From Roseibium sp. Sym1 (GTDB lineage Bacteria; Pseudomonadota; Alphaproteobacteria; Rhizobiales; Stappiaceae): a DNA stretch of 64,000 bases. Position numbers and translations under genes: made by a program. The stretch covers positions 4,376,501 to 4,440,500 of the forward strand of contig NZ_CP114786.1 of NCBI RefSeq assembly GCF_027359675.1, in the 5' to 3' direction. Positions within the stretch are counted from its first letter, which is position 1, and every line of letters begins with the position of its first letter. This document shows, piece by piece, positions 54,917-64,000 of the stretch. The notes beneath the pieces are model-generated. The model saw only the letters and a list, made by a program, of their open reading frames with translations, had not been told where the DNA came from and ran no database searches.

Positions 54917-55333
54917 CGTCACGCCCTCCCCAAGGCTGACGTAACGATGACTCAATGCCTTTTACTTCGAGAAAATCTTCAAAGTAAAACTGTATGTTTA
55001 TTTGATTTTTATTTTAGGATAATTTGATTTATGTTTGAGTTTTATTTGAATAGAATTTGCCGAAAATTTTCCTAAAATTGAATCGATCCTCTGCAAGTTA
55101 TTGAAAAACGGTCGGGTTGCCGGGAGGCGCCGGTCATCATGCGTGCCTGCCAGGCAGGCCATGGCAGGTGCGCAGAAGCGTCGTGGCGTCTCTTTCAGGC
55201 TGGCTGAGGACTGAAAAAAAGTTGAAAAACTGAGGTCAGGGCGCAGTGATAGCCTGAATTTTGCAAGAAAAAACCGTCCTGATGCTCATGGAGCAGGACG
55301 GTTGCATGTCGTTGTCGGCGAGGCGCGCGTGGT
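54917..55333. other. AT-rich intergenic region between BTLCP and PilZ genes
   Basis: A 417-base gap. Positions 54957-55080 are unusually AT-rich for this genome and should hold the BTLCP promoter. The terminator of the PilZ gene occupies 55266-55303. I see no gene; a 66-codon minus-strand frame has no support. Confidence 0.5.
55266..55303 (-). terminator. Rho-independent terminator of the PilZ gene
   Basis: On the minus strand AACCGTCCTG (plus 55294-55303) pairs with CAGGACGGTT (plus 55272-55281) across a 12-base loop, followed by a T run (plus-strand AAGAAAAAA). Confidence 0.85.
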
Positions 55334-55969
55334 TCAGTCGTCTTCCGGAGCGGAAATGTGGAGTTCCAGCAATTCCCTGCTTTGGACCGCGGCAAATTCC
55401 ACGGCGATGCCGCCCTCGATGGGGCGGATCACGCGGGCGGTCATCTTGCCGAGCGTGATCGGATCGCCCATTCCGGGAACGATATCGGTGGCCAGAGCCG
55501 CGCCGGACAGGGAGACATCGATAATCCGGCAGACATGTTCGGAACCGTCCGGCAGGATCATCTTGGTCATCGGGTTCTTCGGCACGAAGCGGTCGTGACG
55601 GCGGTCTTCGGGAAGATTGAGCTCATCCCGGTTCGCCAGCCATGTCAGTACATTGGCAATCTTGTCGCGTTTTCGCGCCGTGTTGCGCAGTTCAACAGCG
55701 AAGCCGCCATCGATCTGGCGTGAGATGCGTCCTTCGACGCGGCTCAGGTGATCGAGATAGGCGACCACGCGCTCGCCGACCTTTCCGGACACGGGTGTAA
55801 TCATGGCCATGCCGCCCGGCGACATGTCGATAACCTGGCAGGGATATTCGCGACGGTCCTCAAGCATGAACCGGCCCAGAATATTAACCTGAACCCGTTG
55901 ATGTCGCCGGCGATCAGTGACTTGAAGCGATTTGCTTCCTTCTGGTGCTGTTGCCACTCCGGCGCTCAT
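55334..55969 (-). CDS. Tandem PilZ-domain protein
   Basis: I choose the ATG at 55969 over a TTG nine codons upstream. The 211-residue protein has two PilZ domains. The first has the c-di-GMP motif RRRHQR (about residue 20) and DMSPGG (about 50); the second has RRHDRF (about 121) and DVSLSG (about 154). Both fit the R-x3-R / D-x-S-x2-G pattern. It is likely a cytosolic c-di-GMP receptor; the target is unknown. Both EAL proteins in this window could feed the same pool. Confidence 0.9.
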   Translation of the reverse strand: MSAGVATAPEGSKSLQVTDRRRHQRVQVNILGRFMLEDRREYPCQVIDMSPGGMAMITPVSGKVGERVVAYLDHLSRVEGRISRQIDGGFAVELRNTARKRDKIANVLTWLANRDELNLPEDRRHDRFVPKNPMTKMILPDGSEHVCRIIDVSLSGAALATDIVPGMGDPITLGKMTARVIRPIEGGIAVEFAAVQSRELLELHISAPEDD

Positions 55970-56314
55970 GCCTGTTCTATCCAAAACCGTGCGCAAAATG
56001 CGCTTCCCCCGGCTGAGATGCGATTGTGAAGACGTCTCTTAATCACATTAAGCAGCTGGGGTTAACGATGTGTAAGAGTGTAGCCGTTACGGCGCTCAGG
56101 TCTAGACACGGTGGCCATAAAAATCAACGCCTGGTCCTTGTGCGGGCCACTTGAGGCGATTGGAGCGCGTTTTCCCCAAGTTCGGGGGGCGAAACACGCG
56201 CCGGCAATATATCCGGAGCAAGGGGGGGCGACCTTGCGGGCCCAAGAAAATGCCGGACCGGGCGAATCCCGATCCGGCACGAATCCGGCAAAGATGTGAA
56301 ACAGGCAGGCGGCG
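55970..56314. other. Intergenic region between PilZ and PAS_5 genes
   Basis: A 345-base gap holding the PilZ promoter and, at its right end, the PAS_5 terminator (56243-56279). No gene or further repeat is evident. Confidence 0.5.
56243..56279 (-). terminator. Rho-independent terminator of the PAS_5 gene
   Basis: On the minus strand TGCCGGATCGGG (plus 56268-56279) pairs with CCCGGTCCGGCA (plus 56251-56262) apart from one wobble, followed by TTTTCTTG. Confidence 0.8.
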
Positions 56315-56959
56315 TCAGGTCTTGCCGCCGGAATAGACGGTAAGATGCCCCACCTTGCGCTCGGCGCCCTGCGGCAGGGGCGGTGTCGGCATGGTCATGC
56401 CTTCAGCGGTGAAACGCGGCAGAATCGGATTAACGGTTGCCGGCGAATCGACGAAATACGGCCGTTCATCCGGCCAGACCAGGCGCAGGCTGGTGATCGA
56501 CTGGTTCAAAATGGGATGCAGGCCGATCCAGTAGGGCTTTTCCATTGGTGTGCAGCTGCCGAGGATGCGGATGCGGCCTTCGCCGGGCACGTTGAGCGGT
56601 ACGAGCAGCATTTCCATGTGCAGGATCTGGTCCCGTTCCGTGTGACCGCTGATGCCGATGACGGCGGCCGCCGCGTCTTCCGTTATCGCGGCGATCAGGC
56701 TTTCCAGGGCCTCGCGGTCCTTCACGCTCCAGCCACGCAGGAAATTGCGGCCCTTCAGTTCACGGCAATGGGCCGAGCAGAGCCGGGTGCCTGCAAGCCT
56801 GTAGCGTATATCCTGCGGTCCGTTCGTTTCCAGGATGAAGGTGTCGCCCAGAAGACCGCGGATCTCGCCCGGATCGATTTCACTCCGGTTGGGGGCAGGC
56901 CGCGCACCGCGCAGGTTGTCCCAGTAGTTATAGAGAGTTTGCGTGACGCCATGTTTCAT
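56315..56959 (-). CDS. PAS_5 family protein
   Basis: Start at the ATG at 56959 (MKHGVTQTLYNYWDNLRG), with AGAGG upstream. The 214-residue protein matches the PAS_5 family of alphaproteobacteria: YNYWDNLRGARPAPNRSEIDP, then FILETNGPQDIRYRLAGTRL and CSAHCRELKGRNFL, then a C-terminal region with PMEKPYWIG. PAS_5 proteins are small stand-alone sensors, sometimes fused to PilZ domains; the PilZ gene is its downstream neighbour here. No ligand is known. Confidence 0.85.
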   Translation of the reverse strand: MKHGVTQTLYNYWDNLRGARPAPNRSEIDPGEIRGLLGDTFILETNGPQDIRYRLAGTRLCSAHCRELKGRNFLRGWSVKDREALESLIAAITEDAAAAVIGISGHTERDQILHMEMLLVPLNVPGEGRIRILGSCTPMEKPYWIGLHPILNQSITSLRLVWPDERPYFVDSPATVNPILPRFTAEGMTMPTPPLPQGAERKVGHLTVYSGGKT

Positions 56960-57129
56960 CTGGTTTCGCCTCTGTGCCAAATCTCGTCCCGTGTTTCGTC
57001 TCAAGACAGTGCCTGTTTCAAAACGGGACGAATACGTTTCCCTGTTTGTTTCTGACGGGTACTAAGCAGGGGGCGTGCCAAGTGCTCCGGCGAGCGTGTG
57101 CGACGGTTTTCCGGGGTGGGTTAAGGTTA

Positions 57130-57388
57130 ATTTTCGGTAAAGCTTGTTTTGCCGTGTTCGGGCTGGCAGCTTAACGCCTGGTTTACGAAGTCAGCGGGTG
57201 GGAGGACCCTGTTGTTACAGGCAAGGCCGCGGGCCTTCGGAAACAGCCACCAAGAGCCGGTCCGAGGGAATACAAGCGCCAACCGTTCGTGAACTGTTTG
57301 TCCGATGACGGACGCGTGGGGACGCGACCGAATTTCGGGGGGCATCGCAAGGCGCCGGTCATCTGGGGATGGCCGGCGTTTTGTTTTT
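57130..57388 (+). ncRNA. Candidate structured non-coding RNA ending in an orphan terminator
   Basis: A good rightward terminator (57353-57388) has no plus-strand gene before it. The sequence upstream contains local hairpins CCTGT-TGTT-ACAGG (57208-57221) and AAGGCC-GCG-GGCCTT (57223-57237), and GGGTGG (57196) can pair with CCACC (57247). I cannot name the family. The 5' end is not known; the coordinates are approximate. Confidence 0.35.
57353..57388 (+). terminator. Rho-independent terminator without an upstream gene
   Basis: CGCCGGTCAT (57353-57362) pairs with ATGGCCGGCG (57369-57378, one G-T pair) and is followed by TTTTGTTTTT. Confidence 0.8.
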
Positions 57389-57524
57389 CATTTGACAGCA
57401 GTGCAGAGCCGGGGGCCTGAATTCACCATAGTGTGCGAACTGCACCGACGCACGACGCACTGCCCTTGTTTTGTCCCAGATCTTGCTTAGAAGAAGACAT
57501 GGACCCGGGAAAGGCTGAGGCTTC

Positions 57525-58313
57525 ATGAACGTTTATGAATTCGACAAGGAACGTGCCCGGCGCGAACAGGCCAAACGGGAGCGGAAACCCCAGGGACCTT
57601 CCGCGCCGCCGATGTTCAATCTGCCGAACGTGATCGTGTGGCTTGGAGGTATCCTGGTTGCGATCCACGTCGTGCGCGTTTTTTTGCTGCCGACCGATCT
57701 GGACAATCTGATTGTCTACCTGTTTGCCTTCTTCCCACTGAAATATTCAGAGTTCTCCAGCCTGACGCCACTCGACATGATGTCCAGCATCTGGGGCTTT
57801 GTCACCTATGGGCTGCTGCATGGCAGCGCGATGCACATCATTTTCAATCTGCTGTGGATGGCCATTTTCGGTACGGCCGTTGCCCGCCGCTTTGGTGTCG
57901 GCCGGTTCCTGGTCTTTTCGGCCCTGTGCGCCATCGGTGGGGCCGTTGCTCACCTGGCAACCAATTGGGGGGACCGCGCTCCGATGATTGGCGCGTCGGC
58001 GGCGATCTCAGGTCAGATGGCGGCCGCCATCCGTTTCGTGTTTGAACTCGGCGGCCCGTTGGGGGCCTTCCGGAGGTCCGACCGCAATGCCTATTTCGTT
58101 CCCGCGCAGCCGCTCGGCGAATGTTTCAGAAATCAGCAGGTTCTGGTGTTTATTGCCGTCTGGTTCGGGTTGAACCTGGTCTTCGGCCTGACAAGCAGTT
58201 CGGGGCCGGGCATGTCGGCAAGCATCGCGTGGCAGGCCCATATCGGCGGCTTCCTGGCCGGGCTTGCGCTGTTCCCGTTGCTCGATCCGGTGCCGCAGCG
58301 GCGCAGCCGTTAG
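57525..58313 (+). CDS. Rhomboid-family intramembrane serine protease
   Basis: A 262-residue membrane protein with a 30-residue charged N-terminus and about six helices. Rhomboid features: HGSAMHIIFNLLWMAIFG (the H-x3-N region), catalytic serine in MIGASAAISGQMAA (GxSx type, about residue 159) and catalytic histidine in WQAHIGGFLAG (about residue 237). The protease cleaves within membrane helices; its substrates are unknown. The insert RSDRNAYFVPAQPLGEC between the last helices is typical of alphaproteobacterial members. Confidence 0.92.
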   Translation: MNVYEFDKERARREQAKRERKPQGPSAPPMFNLPNVIVWLGGILVAIHVVRVFLLPTDLDNLIVYLFAFFPLKYSEFSSLTPLDMMSSIWGFVTYGLLHGSAMHIIFNLLWMAIFGTAVARRFGVGRFLVFSALCAIGGAVAHLATNWGDRAPMIGASAAISGQMAAAIRFVFELGGPLGAFRRSDRNAYFVPAQPLGECFRNQQVLVFIAVWFGLNLVFGLTSSSGPGMSASIAWQAHIGGFLAGLALFPLLDPVPQRRSR

Positions 58314-58432
58314 GGCGGGGCCGCCGGGACGCACAGGAACATCGCCACAACGGTTTGCGCGGACAGATTTTTTTGCCATGATGGTTCTGTCCCGTATGAC
58401 GCGAGGCCGCTGATGCCATGGGAGGTGTTTGA

Positions 58433-58864
58433 ATGACCGTAGCCGCGATCCTGAGTGGGAAAGGCCACGAAACGATAACTGCGCAAAGCGATGCGCTGCT
58501 CGCCGAAATTTGTGAAACCCTGGCAAAGTACAAGATCGGTGCCGTGGTCGTCTGCAGTGGCGACAACGCGATCGAGGGTATCATCTCGGAGCGTGACATT
58601 GTCCGCGTGATCGGTACGCAGGGCCCGTCGGCCCTCCAGTTGCCGGTATCCGGCGTGATGACCAAGAACGTGGTCACATGCTCGGAGGAAAACAACATCA
58701 ACGAGGTCATGGCGCGCATGACCCAGGGACGGTTCCGCCACATGCCGGTGGTGAAGGACGGCAAGCTGACCGGAGTGATCTCCATCGGCGACGTCGTCAA
58801 GTTCAAGATCGCCCAGGTCGAGCTCGAAGCCGAGCAAATGCGCAGCTATATCACCATGGCCTGA
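58433..58864 (+). CDS. Tandem CBS-domain protein
   Basis: A 143-residue protein made of two CBS motifs: AALCSG-like IGAVVVCSGDNAIEGIISER followed by DIVRVIGTQG (first), and VMARMTQGRFRHMPVVKDG followed by KLTGVISIGDVV (second). Such stand-alone pairs bind adenosine nucleotides and sense energy state; their partners vary. It follows the rhomboid gene by 119 bases and ends at a bidirectional terminator. Confidence 0.92.
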   Translation: MTVAAILSGKGHETITAQSDALLAEICETLAKYKIGAVVVCSGDNAIEGIISERDIVRVIGTQGPSALQLPVSGVMTKNVVTCSEENNINEVMARMTQGRFRHMPVVKDGKLTGVISIGDVVKFKIAQVELEAEQMRSYITMA

Positions 58865-58865
58865 C

Positions 58866-58900
58866 CAAAAAGGCTGGCCGTTGCGGCCAGCCTCCTGTTT
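58866..58900. terminator. Bidirectional terminator between CBS gene and nap operon
   Basis: AGGCTGGCC (58871-58879) pairs exactly with GGCCAGCCT (58885-58893), with CCTGTTTT to the right and AAAAA to the left, so it can serve both strands. Confidence 0.88.
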
Positions 58901-58938
58901 TCAGTTGGAACCTTCGGAATGTCTTTCGGAGAGCGACT

Positions 58939-59205
58939 TCAGACGGTCGCTCCCTTGTGCCGGATCGCACAGCCAAGGCTGCTCGCCAGAACTCCGACGA
59001 TAATCGCGACCGCAAGATCGAGGCTGCTGATTTCGACCAAATGAAACCCGGCAAAGACCACGGTTTCAAATACGCCGACCAGAGCACCCAGAATTGCCGC
59101 CACGATCCAGTTGCGTGTCATCATCCCGAGCGCAAGACCCAGGATGCCCGGCAGGCTGAGGATGTTTCCCCCAATCGTTCCGAGCAGATCGAGAATGCCA
59201 AGCAT
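58939..59205 (-). CDS. Small membrane protein at the end of the nap operon
   Basis: An 88-residue hydrophobic protein with about three helices and glycine-rich turns (LLGTIGGNILSLPGILGLAL, VVFAGFHLVEI), ending CAIRHKGATV. I do not recognise the family. It lies 41 bases after napC on the same strand and before the bidirectional terminator, so it is the likely last gene of the nap transcript. It might assist the membrane part of the electron-transfer chain; this is speculation. Confidence 0.6.
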   Translation of the reverse strand: MLGILDLLGTIGGNILSLPGILGLALGMMTRNWIVAAILGALVGVFETVVFAGFHLVEISSLDLAVAIIVGVLASSLGCAIRHKGATV

Positions 59206-59246
59206 GGTTTAGCCTTTTCTATCTATTGGGATGGCGGGCGCCGACC

Positions 59247-59948
59247 TCAGTTGGAGAGCTTGCCGACAAAGGACTGGATGGCTGCCACGTCATCGGTTTT
59301 CGGCAGGTCCGGTGCGTTCTCAGCCTGCAGTTCCTCCGTCACGCGCTTGTACTCCTCGAGATATCCCGGCGGCAGCTCGTGGGCGATGCCCTGGTGGCAG
59401 TCAATGCAGGTCATGTTTTCGTCGATGGCGCGCTGGTGCTCCGAAGCGGCACGGGTTTCCTGAATGGTGAAATCCATATATTCGAAATTATGGCAGTTGC
59501 GGCATTCCCGGCTGTCGGAAGCCTTCATCTTGCGCCAGACGAGTGCTGCCATATCCAGCCGGTGCTCTTCATATTTTTCAGGCGTCGATATCGTGCCCAT
59601 GATCTCGTGATAGACATCCTTGACCGCAATGACCTTGGCCTTGACCTTGTATTGCCATTCGTGCGGCACGTGGCAATCGGAGCAGATGGCCCTGACGCCC
59701 GAATGGTTGTTGTAATGGATCGTTTGCCGGTACTCACCCAGGTTCGTCTCCATCGTGTGGCACGAGGTGCAGAACTCTTCGGTGTTGGTGAGCTCCAGGC
59801 TCCAGTTGAATGCGCCCCAGAACAGGATCCCGCCCAGGAAACCGCCAATTACTATAAAGCCCACGCTGAATGCGGAGACCGGGCTCCAGAAGCCGTTCCA
59901 GAGCCTGCGGATCAGGCCGCCCTTCGGCGTTTCATTCGGATCTGACAT
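59247..59948 (-). CDS. napC: NapC/NirT tetraheme c-type cytochrome
   Basis: A 233-residue membrane-anchored cytochrome: one N-terminal helix (about residues 20-50), then four heme sites CTSCH, CSDCH, CRNCH and CIDCH. It oxidises membrane quinol and passes electrons to NapB-NapA in the periplasm. It lies 24 bases after napB. Confidence 0.96.
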   Translation of the reverse strand: MSDPNETPKGGLIRRLWNGFWSPVSAFSVGFIVIGGFLGGILFWGAFNWSLELTNTEEFCTSCHTMETNLGEYRQTIHYNNHSGVRAICSDCHVPHEWQYKVKAKVIAVKDVYHEIMGTISTPEKYEEHRLDMAALVWRKMKASDSRECRNCHNFEYMDFTIQETRAASEHQRAIDENMTCIDCHQGIAHELPPGYLEEYKRVTEELQAENAPDLPKTDDVAAIQSFVGKLSN

Positions 59949-59972
59949 GATCTCTTTTCTCCTGTTCCCGCG

Positions 59973-60416
59973 TCAGCGAACTGCGTTGGAAGGTTGAAAG
60001 CTGTTGCCGACCAGTTCAGGCGCATTGGCCTGGGGAACGTGGCACTGGTTACAGAACCAGCGGGTGCCGGCGACCGTGTCCAGCTGGTTGCCTTCGCGGT
60101 CGAGATAATGGGTCATGGACAGGGTCGGTGCGCCGCGTTCGCCGGCCACTGTCCAGTCGTGGCAGCTCAGGCACTGATTGGTGCGCTTGTCCATCTGGTA
60201 TTGAGAGATCGAATGCGGGATCAGGGGTGGCTGTTGGCGGTAGTTGCGCGCGATGCGGCCTTCCAGCTGCTTGTGAACGGTGTCGGCGGGAAGCGACTGT
60301 TCGATATCGGCGCCGCGCAGGCTCTGGACAGGCCCCGAAGACTGCGCAATCGCAAGTCCAGCGAGAACTGTCGTGATAGCAAGGGTGGATATTCCCACAA
60401 GGACCGGCAGTTTCAT
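59973..60416 (-). CDS. napB: Periplasmic nitrate reductase small subunit, diheme cytochrome
   Basis: A 147-residue protein with a signal peptide (KLPVLVGISTLAITTVLAGL) and two heme sites, CLSCHDWT and CNQCHVPQ, plus SMTHYLDREG and PLVGNSF-like (ELVGNSFQPS) ends typical of NapB. It is the electron-transfer partner of NapA. Confidence 0.96.
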   Translation of the reverse strand: MKLPVLVGISTLAITTVLAGLAIAQSSGPVQSLRGADIEQSLPADTVHKQLEGRIARNYRQQPPLIPHSISQYQMDKRTNQCLSCHDWTVAGERGAPTLSMTHYLDREGNQLDTVAGTRWFCNQCHVPQANAPELVGNSFQPSNAVR

Positions 60417-60437
60417 GTCAATTCTCCGTTGCTCCGT

Positions 60438-61349
60438 TCAAGCGGCGTATTCTGATGGCGCGTCCGCTGCCGGCTTGGCAGCCTCCCCGACGCGTTGGTC
60501 AAATCGGTGGGTGAAGGCGAAAACATCGACCGCGCAGATATCTATGCAGCGGCCGCAATTGGTGCAGTCAGGTGACAGGATCACGGGTGTCTCGCCCGGC
60601 TTGCCCTTCAAGGCGGGCGATATGACGTGGTTTTCCGGACAGACGGCGTAGCAGTCCATGCAATCGTCGCATGCGGCGCGATTTGCGGCGCTCACGCGCA
60701 GCACGCTCTTGCTGCCGACGAGGCCGTAAAAAGCGCCGACGGGACAGATATGGCTGCACCAACCGCGCCGGGAGACCACAAGGTCGAACAGGAACACGGC
60801 CGCAACGACGGCCCAGGCAAAGCCCATGCCGAAGATCAGGCCGCGGTGCACGATCGTGACCGGATTGACCATTTCCCAGGCGATCGTACCCGTCAGCGCG
60901 CTGACCATGAGAACGGTGCCCAGCACCCAAAGGCGTGTCGAGCGTTTCGGTTGCCAGCCTTTTTGCAGGCCAAGACGGTCATGCAGCCAATGGGCGGCAT
61001 CCGTTACCGGATTGATCGGGCAGACCCAGGAGCAATAGACCCTTCCGCCGACAAGCGCATAGACGGCCAGCACAATCACCGCGCCGACCAGGGCCGTCAG
61101 CTCGGGCAGATGACCTGCGGCGATGCTTTGCAGCAGGACCAGCGGGTCCGTCAGCGGCAGCACGTCGAATGTGCGCGATCCGGCAAGCGTGCCGGCGACC
61201 CACCAGATGCCGAACCAGGGACCGAGCAGAAACAGGCCAAGAAAGAAGGCCTGAGACAGGCGGCGGAGCACGAGATAGCGATGCGCTGCGAACCAGCCCT
61301 TGACCCGGGTCGCCTCCTGGCCGGTCGGAAGCCTTGTCTTGGCGCTCAT
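60438..61349 (-). CDS. napH: Quinol dehydrogenase membrane component NapH
   Basis: A 303-residue polytopic iron-sulfur protein: four helices, cytoplasmic motifs CSWVCPINP and [10 protein letters not shown], then two C-terminal 4Fe-4S motifs, [14 protein letters not shown] and [14 protein letters not shown]. With NapG it forms a second route from quinol to NapAB. Its ATG overlaps the napG stop (ATGA). Confidence 0.96.
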   Translation of the reverse strand: MSAKTRLPTGQEATRVKGWFAAHRYLVLRRLSQAFFLGLFLLGPWFGIWWVAGTLAGSRTFDVLPLTDPLVLLQSIAAGHLPELTALVGAVIVLAVYALVGGRVYCSWVCPINPVTDAAHWLHDRLGLQKGWQPKRSTRLWVLGTVLMVSALTGTIAWEMVNPVTIVHRGLIFGMGFAWAVVAAVFLFDLVVSRRGWCSHICPVGAFYGLVGSKSVLRVSAANRAACDDCMDCYAVCPENHVISPALKGKPGETPVILSPDCTNCGRCIDICAVDVFAFTHRFDQRVGEAAKPAADAPSEYAA

Positions 61350-62164
61350 TGGCTACCTCCGGGCAGCTTGAAAGCCGGTTCGAAGCCGCCGGCGGCATCC
61401 GGCGCACTGCCGGCTGGAGCCGGCATCCGGTCGGGCAGATCGATGATGCCTTCGACGAGCGGGGCGCCCTTGCGCTCCTTCTCTTCCCAGCCCTTGCGGT
61501 AATGGTCGGCGGAAGATCCCCGCGCCAGACGCGTCGGCAGGACCTTGATGGCGGCTTCGGGCAAGACGCAGCTCTTTTCACACAGGCCGCAGCCCGTGCA
61601 GTAGTCGGCATGAACCGTCGGGGCGAAAAGGGCGTGTTTGCCGGACCGCGAATTGTGCGACGTCTCCAGCGTGATGGCTTCGTCGATCACCGGGCAGACC
61701 CGGTAACAGACATCGCAGCGCAGGCCGAGAAAATTGAGGCAATTCTCCTGGTCCACGAGAACGGCGGTTCCCATGCGGGCATCGTCGATCGTCTTCAAGG
61801 CAGGATCGAGCGCACCGGTCGGGCAGGCGACGACGCAGGGGATGTCTTCGCACATCTCGCAGGGCACATCGCGCGCCGTGAAATAGGGCGTTCCGGTGGC
61901 CGGGCCGTCCTCGCCGAGTTCGGCCAGCTTCAGCGTGTCGTAAGGGCAGTCCCGCACGCACAGTCCGCACCGGATACAGGCCGACAGGAAGTCGGCCTCC
62001 GGCATGGCTCCGGGGGGGCGCAGGGCCTCCGCGGGCAGAGCGCGGGCATCACGCGCCACATAGGCCAGGAAGGTGCCCGCAACCGCACAGCCACCGGCGA
62101 CGCGCGCCGTTTCCGTCAGGAAACGGCGGCGGTCGGGAGACTTTGGCTGCGAGGTGGCGGACAT
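61346..62164 (-). CDS. napG: Periplasmic ferredoxin-type protein NapG
   Basis: A 272-residue protein with a Tat signal ([15 protein letters not shown]) and four 4Fe-4S clusters: [44 protein letters not shown] and [11 protein letters not shown]. It hands electrons from NapH to the NapAB complex in the periplasm. napA lies 21 bases upstream. Confidence 0.96.
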   Translation of the reverse strand: MSATSQPKSPDRRRFLTETARVAGGCAVAGTFLAYVARDARALPAEALRPPGAMPEADFLSACIRCGLCVRDCPYDTLKLAELGEDGPATGTPYFTARDVPCEMCEDIPCVVACPTGALDPALKTIDDARMGTAVLVDQENCLNFLGLRCDVCYRVCPVIDEAITLETSHNSRSGKHALFAPTVHADYCTGCGLCEKSCVLPEAAIKVLPTRLARGSSADHYRKGWEEKERKGAPLVEGIIDLPDRMPAPAGSAPDAAGGFEPAFKLPGGSQ

Positions 62165-62185
62165 GGCTGGCTACCTTGGTGCGCT

Positions 62186-64000
62186 TCAGGCGCGTTCGAC
62201 CTTACAGGCGCATTTCTTGAAGTCGGTTTCCTTCGACAGCGGGCAGGTCGCGTCGAGTGTCAGCTTGTTGATGAGCTGGCTCTCGTCGAACCACGGCACG
62301 AACACCAGACCTTGCGGCGGCTTGTTGCGCCCCCGGGTCTCGACCCTTGTGAGCATTTCTCCCCGGCGGGTGGAAATCAGGATTTCCTGGCCGCGGCGCA
62401 GGTCGCGCGCCCGGGCATCGTCCGGATGCATGTAGCAGACGGCCGACGGAAAGGCCCGATGAAGTTCCGGCACCCGTCGGGTCATGGAACCGGAATGCCA
62501 GTGCTCCAGGACGCGGCCGGTGCACAGCCACAGATCGAATTCCTCGTCGGGGCTTTCCGCGGCAACCTCGTAAGGTGCGAAGATGATGTTCGCCTTGCCG
62601 TCCGGCTTTCCGTAGAACTGGACGCCCTTGCCTTCCTCGACATAGGGATCATAGCCCTCGCGGAAACGGTAGAGCGTCTCCTTGCCGTCGACCACAGGCC
62701 AGCGCAGCCCGCGTGCCTGGTGGTAGGTCTCGAACGGTGCCAGATCATGACCATGACCGCGGCCGAAGCCGGCATATTCCTCGAACAGGCCCTTCTGGAC
62801 ATAAAAGCCGAAATGCTCGGATTCGTCGTTGTGGAAGCCTTCCGCCGTCTCCGAGACCGGGTATTTGTCGACGACGCCATTCCTGAACAGGACTTCGTAA
62901 AGCGTCTTGCCGGCCAGTTCCGGTTTCTTGGCAACCAGCTCCTCGCCCCAGGCCTCTTCAACCGTGAAGCGCTTGGAGAACTCCATGATCTGCCAGACAT
63001 CCGACCTGGCTTCGCCCGGAGCCTGCACCTGCTGCCGCCAGAACTGGGTGCGGCGTTCCGCGTTGCCGTAGGCGCCTTCCTTTTCCACCCACATGGCGGT
63101 CGGCAGGATCAGGTCCCCGGCCAGGGCCGTCACGGTGGGGTAGGGATCGGACACGACGATGAAGTTTTCCGGGTTGCGATAACCCGGGAAGCCTTCCTCG
63201 TTCATGTTGGGCGCGGCCTGCATGTTGTTGTTGCACTGGACCCAGTAGGCGTTCAGCTCGCCGTCCTTCAGCTTGCGGTTCTGCAACACGGCGTGAAAGC
63301 CAGGCTTCGGCGGAATGGTGCCGGCCGGGACGTTCCAGGCGGTTTCACAGATCTCGCGGTGCTTGTCGTTGGCGACCACCATGTCCGCCGGCAGGCGGTG
63401 GGCAAAGGTGCCGACCTCGCGGGCCGTGCCACAGGCGGACGGCTGGCCGGTCAGCGAGAAGGGCGAGTTGCCCGGCTCCGAAATCTTGCCGGTCAGGAGA
63501 TGCACGTTGTACATCAGTCCGTTGACCCAGGAGCCACGGGAATGCTGGTTGAAACCCATGGTCCACAGCGACATCACCTTGCGGTTCGGATCGGCATATT
63601 GCTGGGCCAGTTTCTCCAGCTGGGCAGCCGGAACGCCGGAGAGTTCGGAGACCTTGTCGACCGTGTACTCGGAAACCGCCGCGGCATATTCGTCGAAACT
63701 CATTTCCGACAGTTTGCCGGAATTCGGGTTGGCGGCCTCCATTTGGAGCGGGTTGTCGTCCCGCAGGCCGTACCCGATATCGGTATCCGTCTTCTTGATG
63801 TTCACATGGGCATTCAGGAAGTCCCAGTTCACCGCATCATTCTGGATGATGTAGTTGGCGATGTAGTTCAGGATCGCAAGGTCGGTCTGCGGCGCGAACA
63901 CAAGGCCATTGTCGGCCAGTTCAAAGGAGCGGTGCTCATAGGTCGACAGGACGTGGACTTCGCAACCGGGCTTGGTCAGGCGGGTGTCGGTGAGGCGCGA
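62186..64000 (-). CDS. napA: Periplasmic nitrate reductase catalytic subunit (N-terminus outside window)
   Basis: The frame is open to the right edge; 604 residues of an expected about 830 are visible, lacking the Tat signal and the 4Fe-4S domain. The rest reads as Nap[76 protein letters not shown], the molybdopterin-binding [20 protein letters not shown] and a C-terminal [10 protein letters not shown]. It reduces nitrate to nitrite at a Mo-bis-MGD centre. The order A-G-H-B-C implies further nap genes (such as napD, needed for maturation) beyond the window. Confidence 0.97.
   Translation of the reverse strand, partial: SRLTDTRLTKPGCEVHVLSTYEHRSFELADNGLVFAPQTDLAILNYIANYIIQNDAVNWDFLNAHVNIKKTDTDIGYGLRDDNPLQMEAANPNSGKLSEMSFDEYAAAVSEYTVDKVSELSGVPAAQLEKLAQQYADPNRKVMSLWTMGFNQHSRGSWVNGLMYNVHLLTGKISEPGNSPFSLTGQPSACGTAREVGTFAHRLPADMVVANDKHREICETAWNVPAGTIPPKPGFHAVLQNRKLKDGELNAYWVQCNNNMQAAPNMNEEGFPGYRNPENFIVVSDPYPTVTALAGDLILPTAMWVEKEGAYGNAERRTQFWRQQVQAPGEARSDVWQIMEFSKRFTVEEAWGEELVAKKPELAGKTLYEVLFRNGVVDKYPVSETAEGFHNDESEHFGFYVQKGLFEEYAGFGRGHGHDLAPFETYHQARGLRWPVVDGKETLYRFREGYDPYVEEGKGVQFYGKPDGKANIIFAPYEVAAESPDEEFDLWLCTGRVLEHWHSGSMTRRVPELHRAFPSAVCYMHPDDARARDLRRGQEILISTRRGEMLTRVETRGRNKPPQGLVFVPWFDESQLINKLTLDATCPLSKETDFKKCACKVERA

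Larger units (their letters stand above)
56960..57524. other. Long intergenic region before the rhomboid gene
   Basis: A 565-base gap. The left part holds the PAS_5 promoter. The region 57130-57388 may encode a structured RNA, described separately. Positions 57390-57524 should hold the rhomboid promoter. No protein-coding frame here has family resemblance. Confidence 0.5.

Overview
The window reads as a chromosomal segment of a GC-rich alphaproteobacterium, most likely of the Hyphomicrobiales and probably near Roseibium/Labrenzia (Stappiaceae). This rests on gene content seen here (Usg, PAS_5, DUF3126 and DUF2007 family proteins, a NapAGHBC-type nitrate reductase, an NAGGN osmolyte cluster, phosphonate genes) and on dense, mostly Shine-Dalgarno-led genes. 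The genus is an inference. I see no rRNA, CRISPR array, transposase or phage module. The single RNA gene recognised with confidence is tRNA-Leu(TAA).

Left part (1-20,800): the end of an amino-acid ABC binding protein; a YceI protein; an L,D-transpeptidase; an orphan membrane protein; MsrQ with a PepSY protein; a MoxR ATPase/VWA pair; a small cytochrome c; Usg; a TrmN6-like methyltransferase with a DUF2007 protein; polyprenyl diphosphate synthase and IspE (isoprenoids); a TPR protein; pyruvate phosphate dikinase; MeaB; a CHASE4-GGDEF-EAL protein; RadC; and methionine aminopeptidase.

Middle (21,000-38,000): phnM on the plus strand converges on a minus-strand phnCDEE operon, with a large nested palindrome between them and candidate Pho boxes on both sides. 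Divergent from phnC is a second PhnD/PhnC/PhnE-type importer translationally coupled to a SAM methyltransferase; its substrate is unknown. Then comes the three-gene N-acetylglutaminylglutamine amide (NAGGN) osmoprotectant operon. A divergent MarR regulator lies beside it, and a perfect 21-bp palindrome fills the spacer of the operon's promoter. A second EAL protein with a degenerate GGDEF follows.

Right part (38,000-58,900): TrkH, SfsA, a lipoprotein L,D-transpeptidase, xanthine phosphoribosyltransferase, a CinA/MoaB-like protein, an FAD monooxygenase, a CHCC zinc finger protein, two alpha/beta hydrolases, an enoyl-CoA hydratase, CysE, a gamma carbonic anhydrase and small conserved proteins. 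The most unusual locus is at 50,280-53,845. It pairs a 912-residue LanKC/LanL-type lanthipeptide synthetase (lyase, kinase, LanC-like cyclase) with an upstream 219-residue protein. That protein has an NHLP-like leader, a central segment of 21 cysteines of which 20 directly follow Ser or Thr, and a long C-terminal tail. The cyclase carries a CCG motif where most LanC domains have CHG. I read this as an undescribed multi-ring lanthipeptide or thioether-ladder system. A BTLCP peptidase, PilZ, PAS_5, rhomboid and CBS proteins follow.

Right end (58,900-64,000): a minus-strand periplasmic nitrate reductase operon, napA (cut by the window edge)-napG-napH-napB-napC, with a small membrane protein after it.
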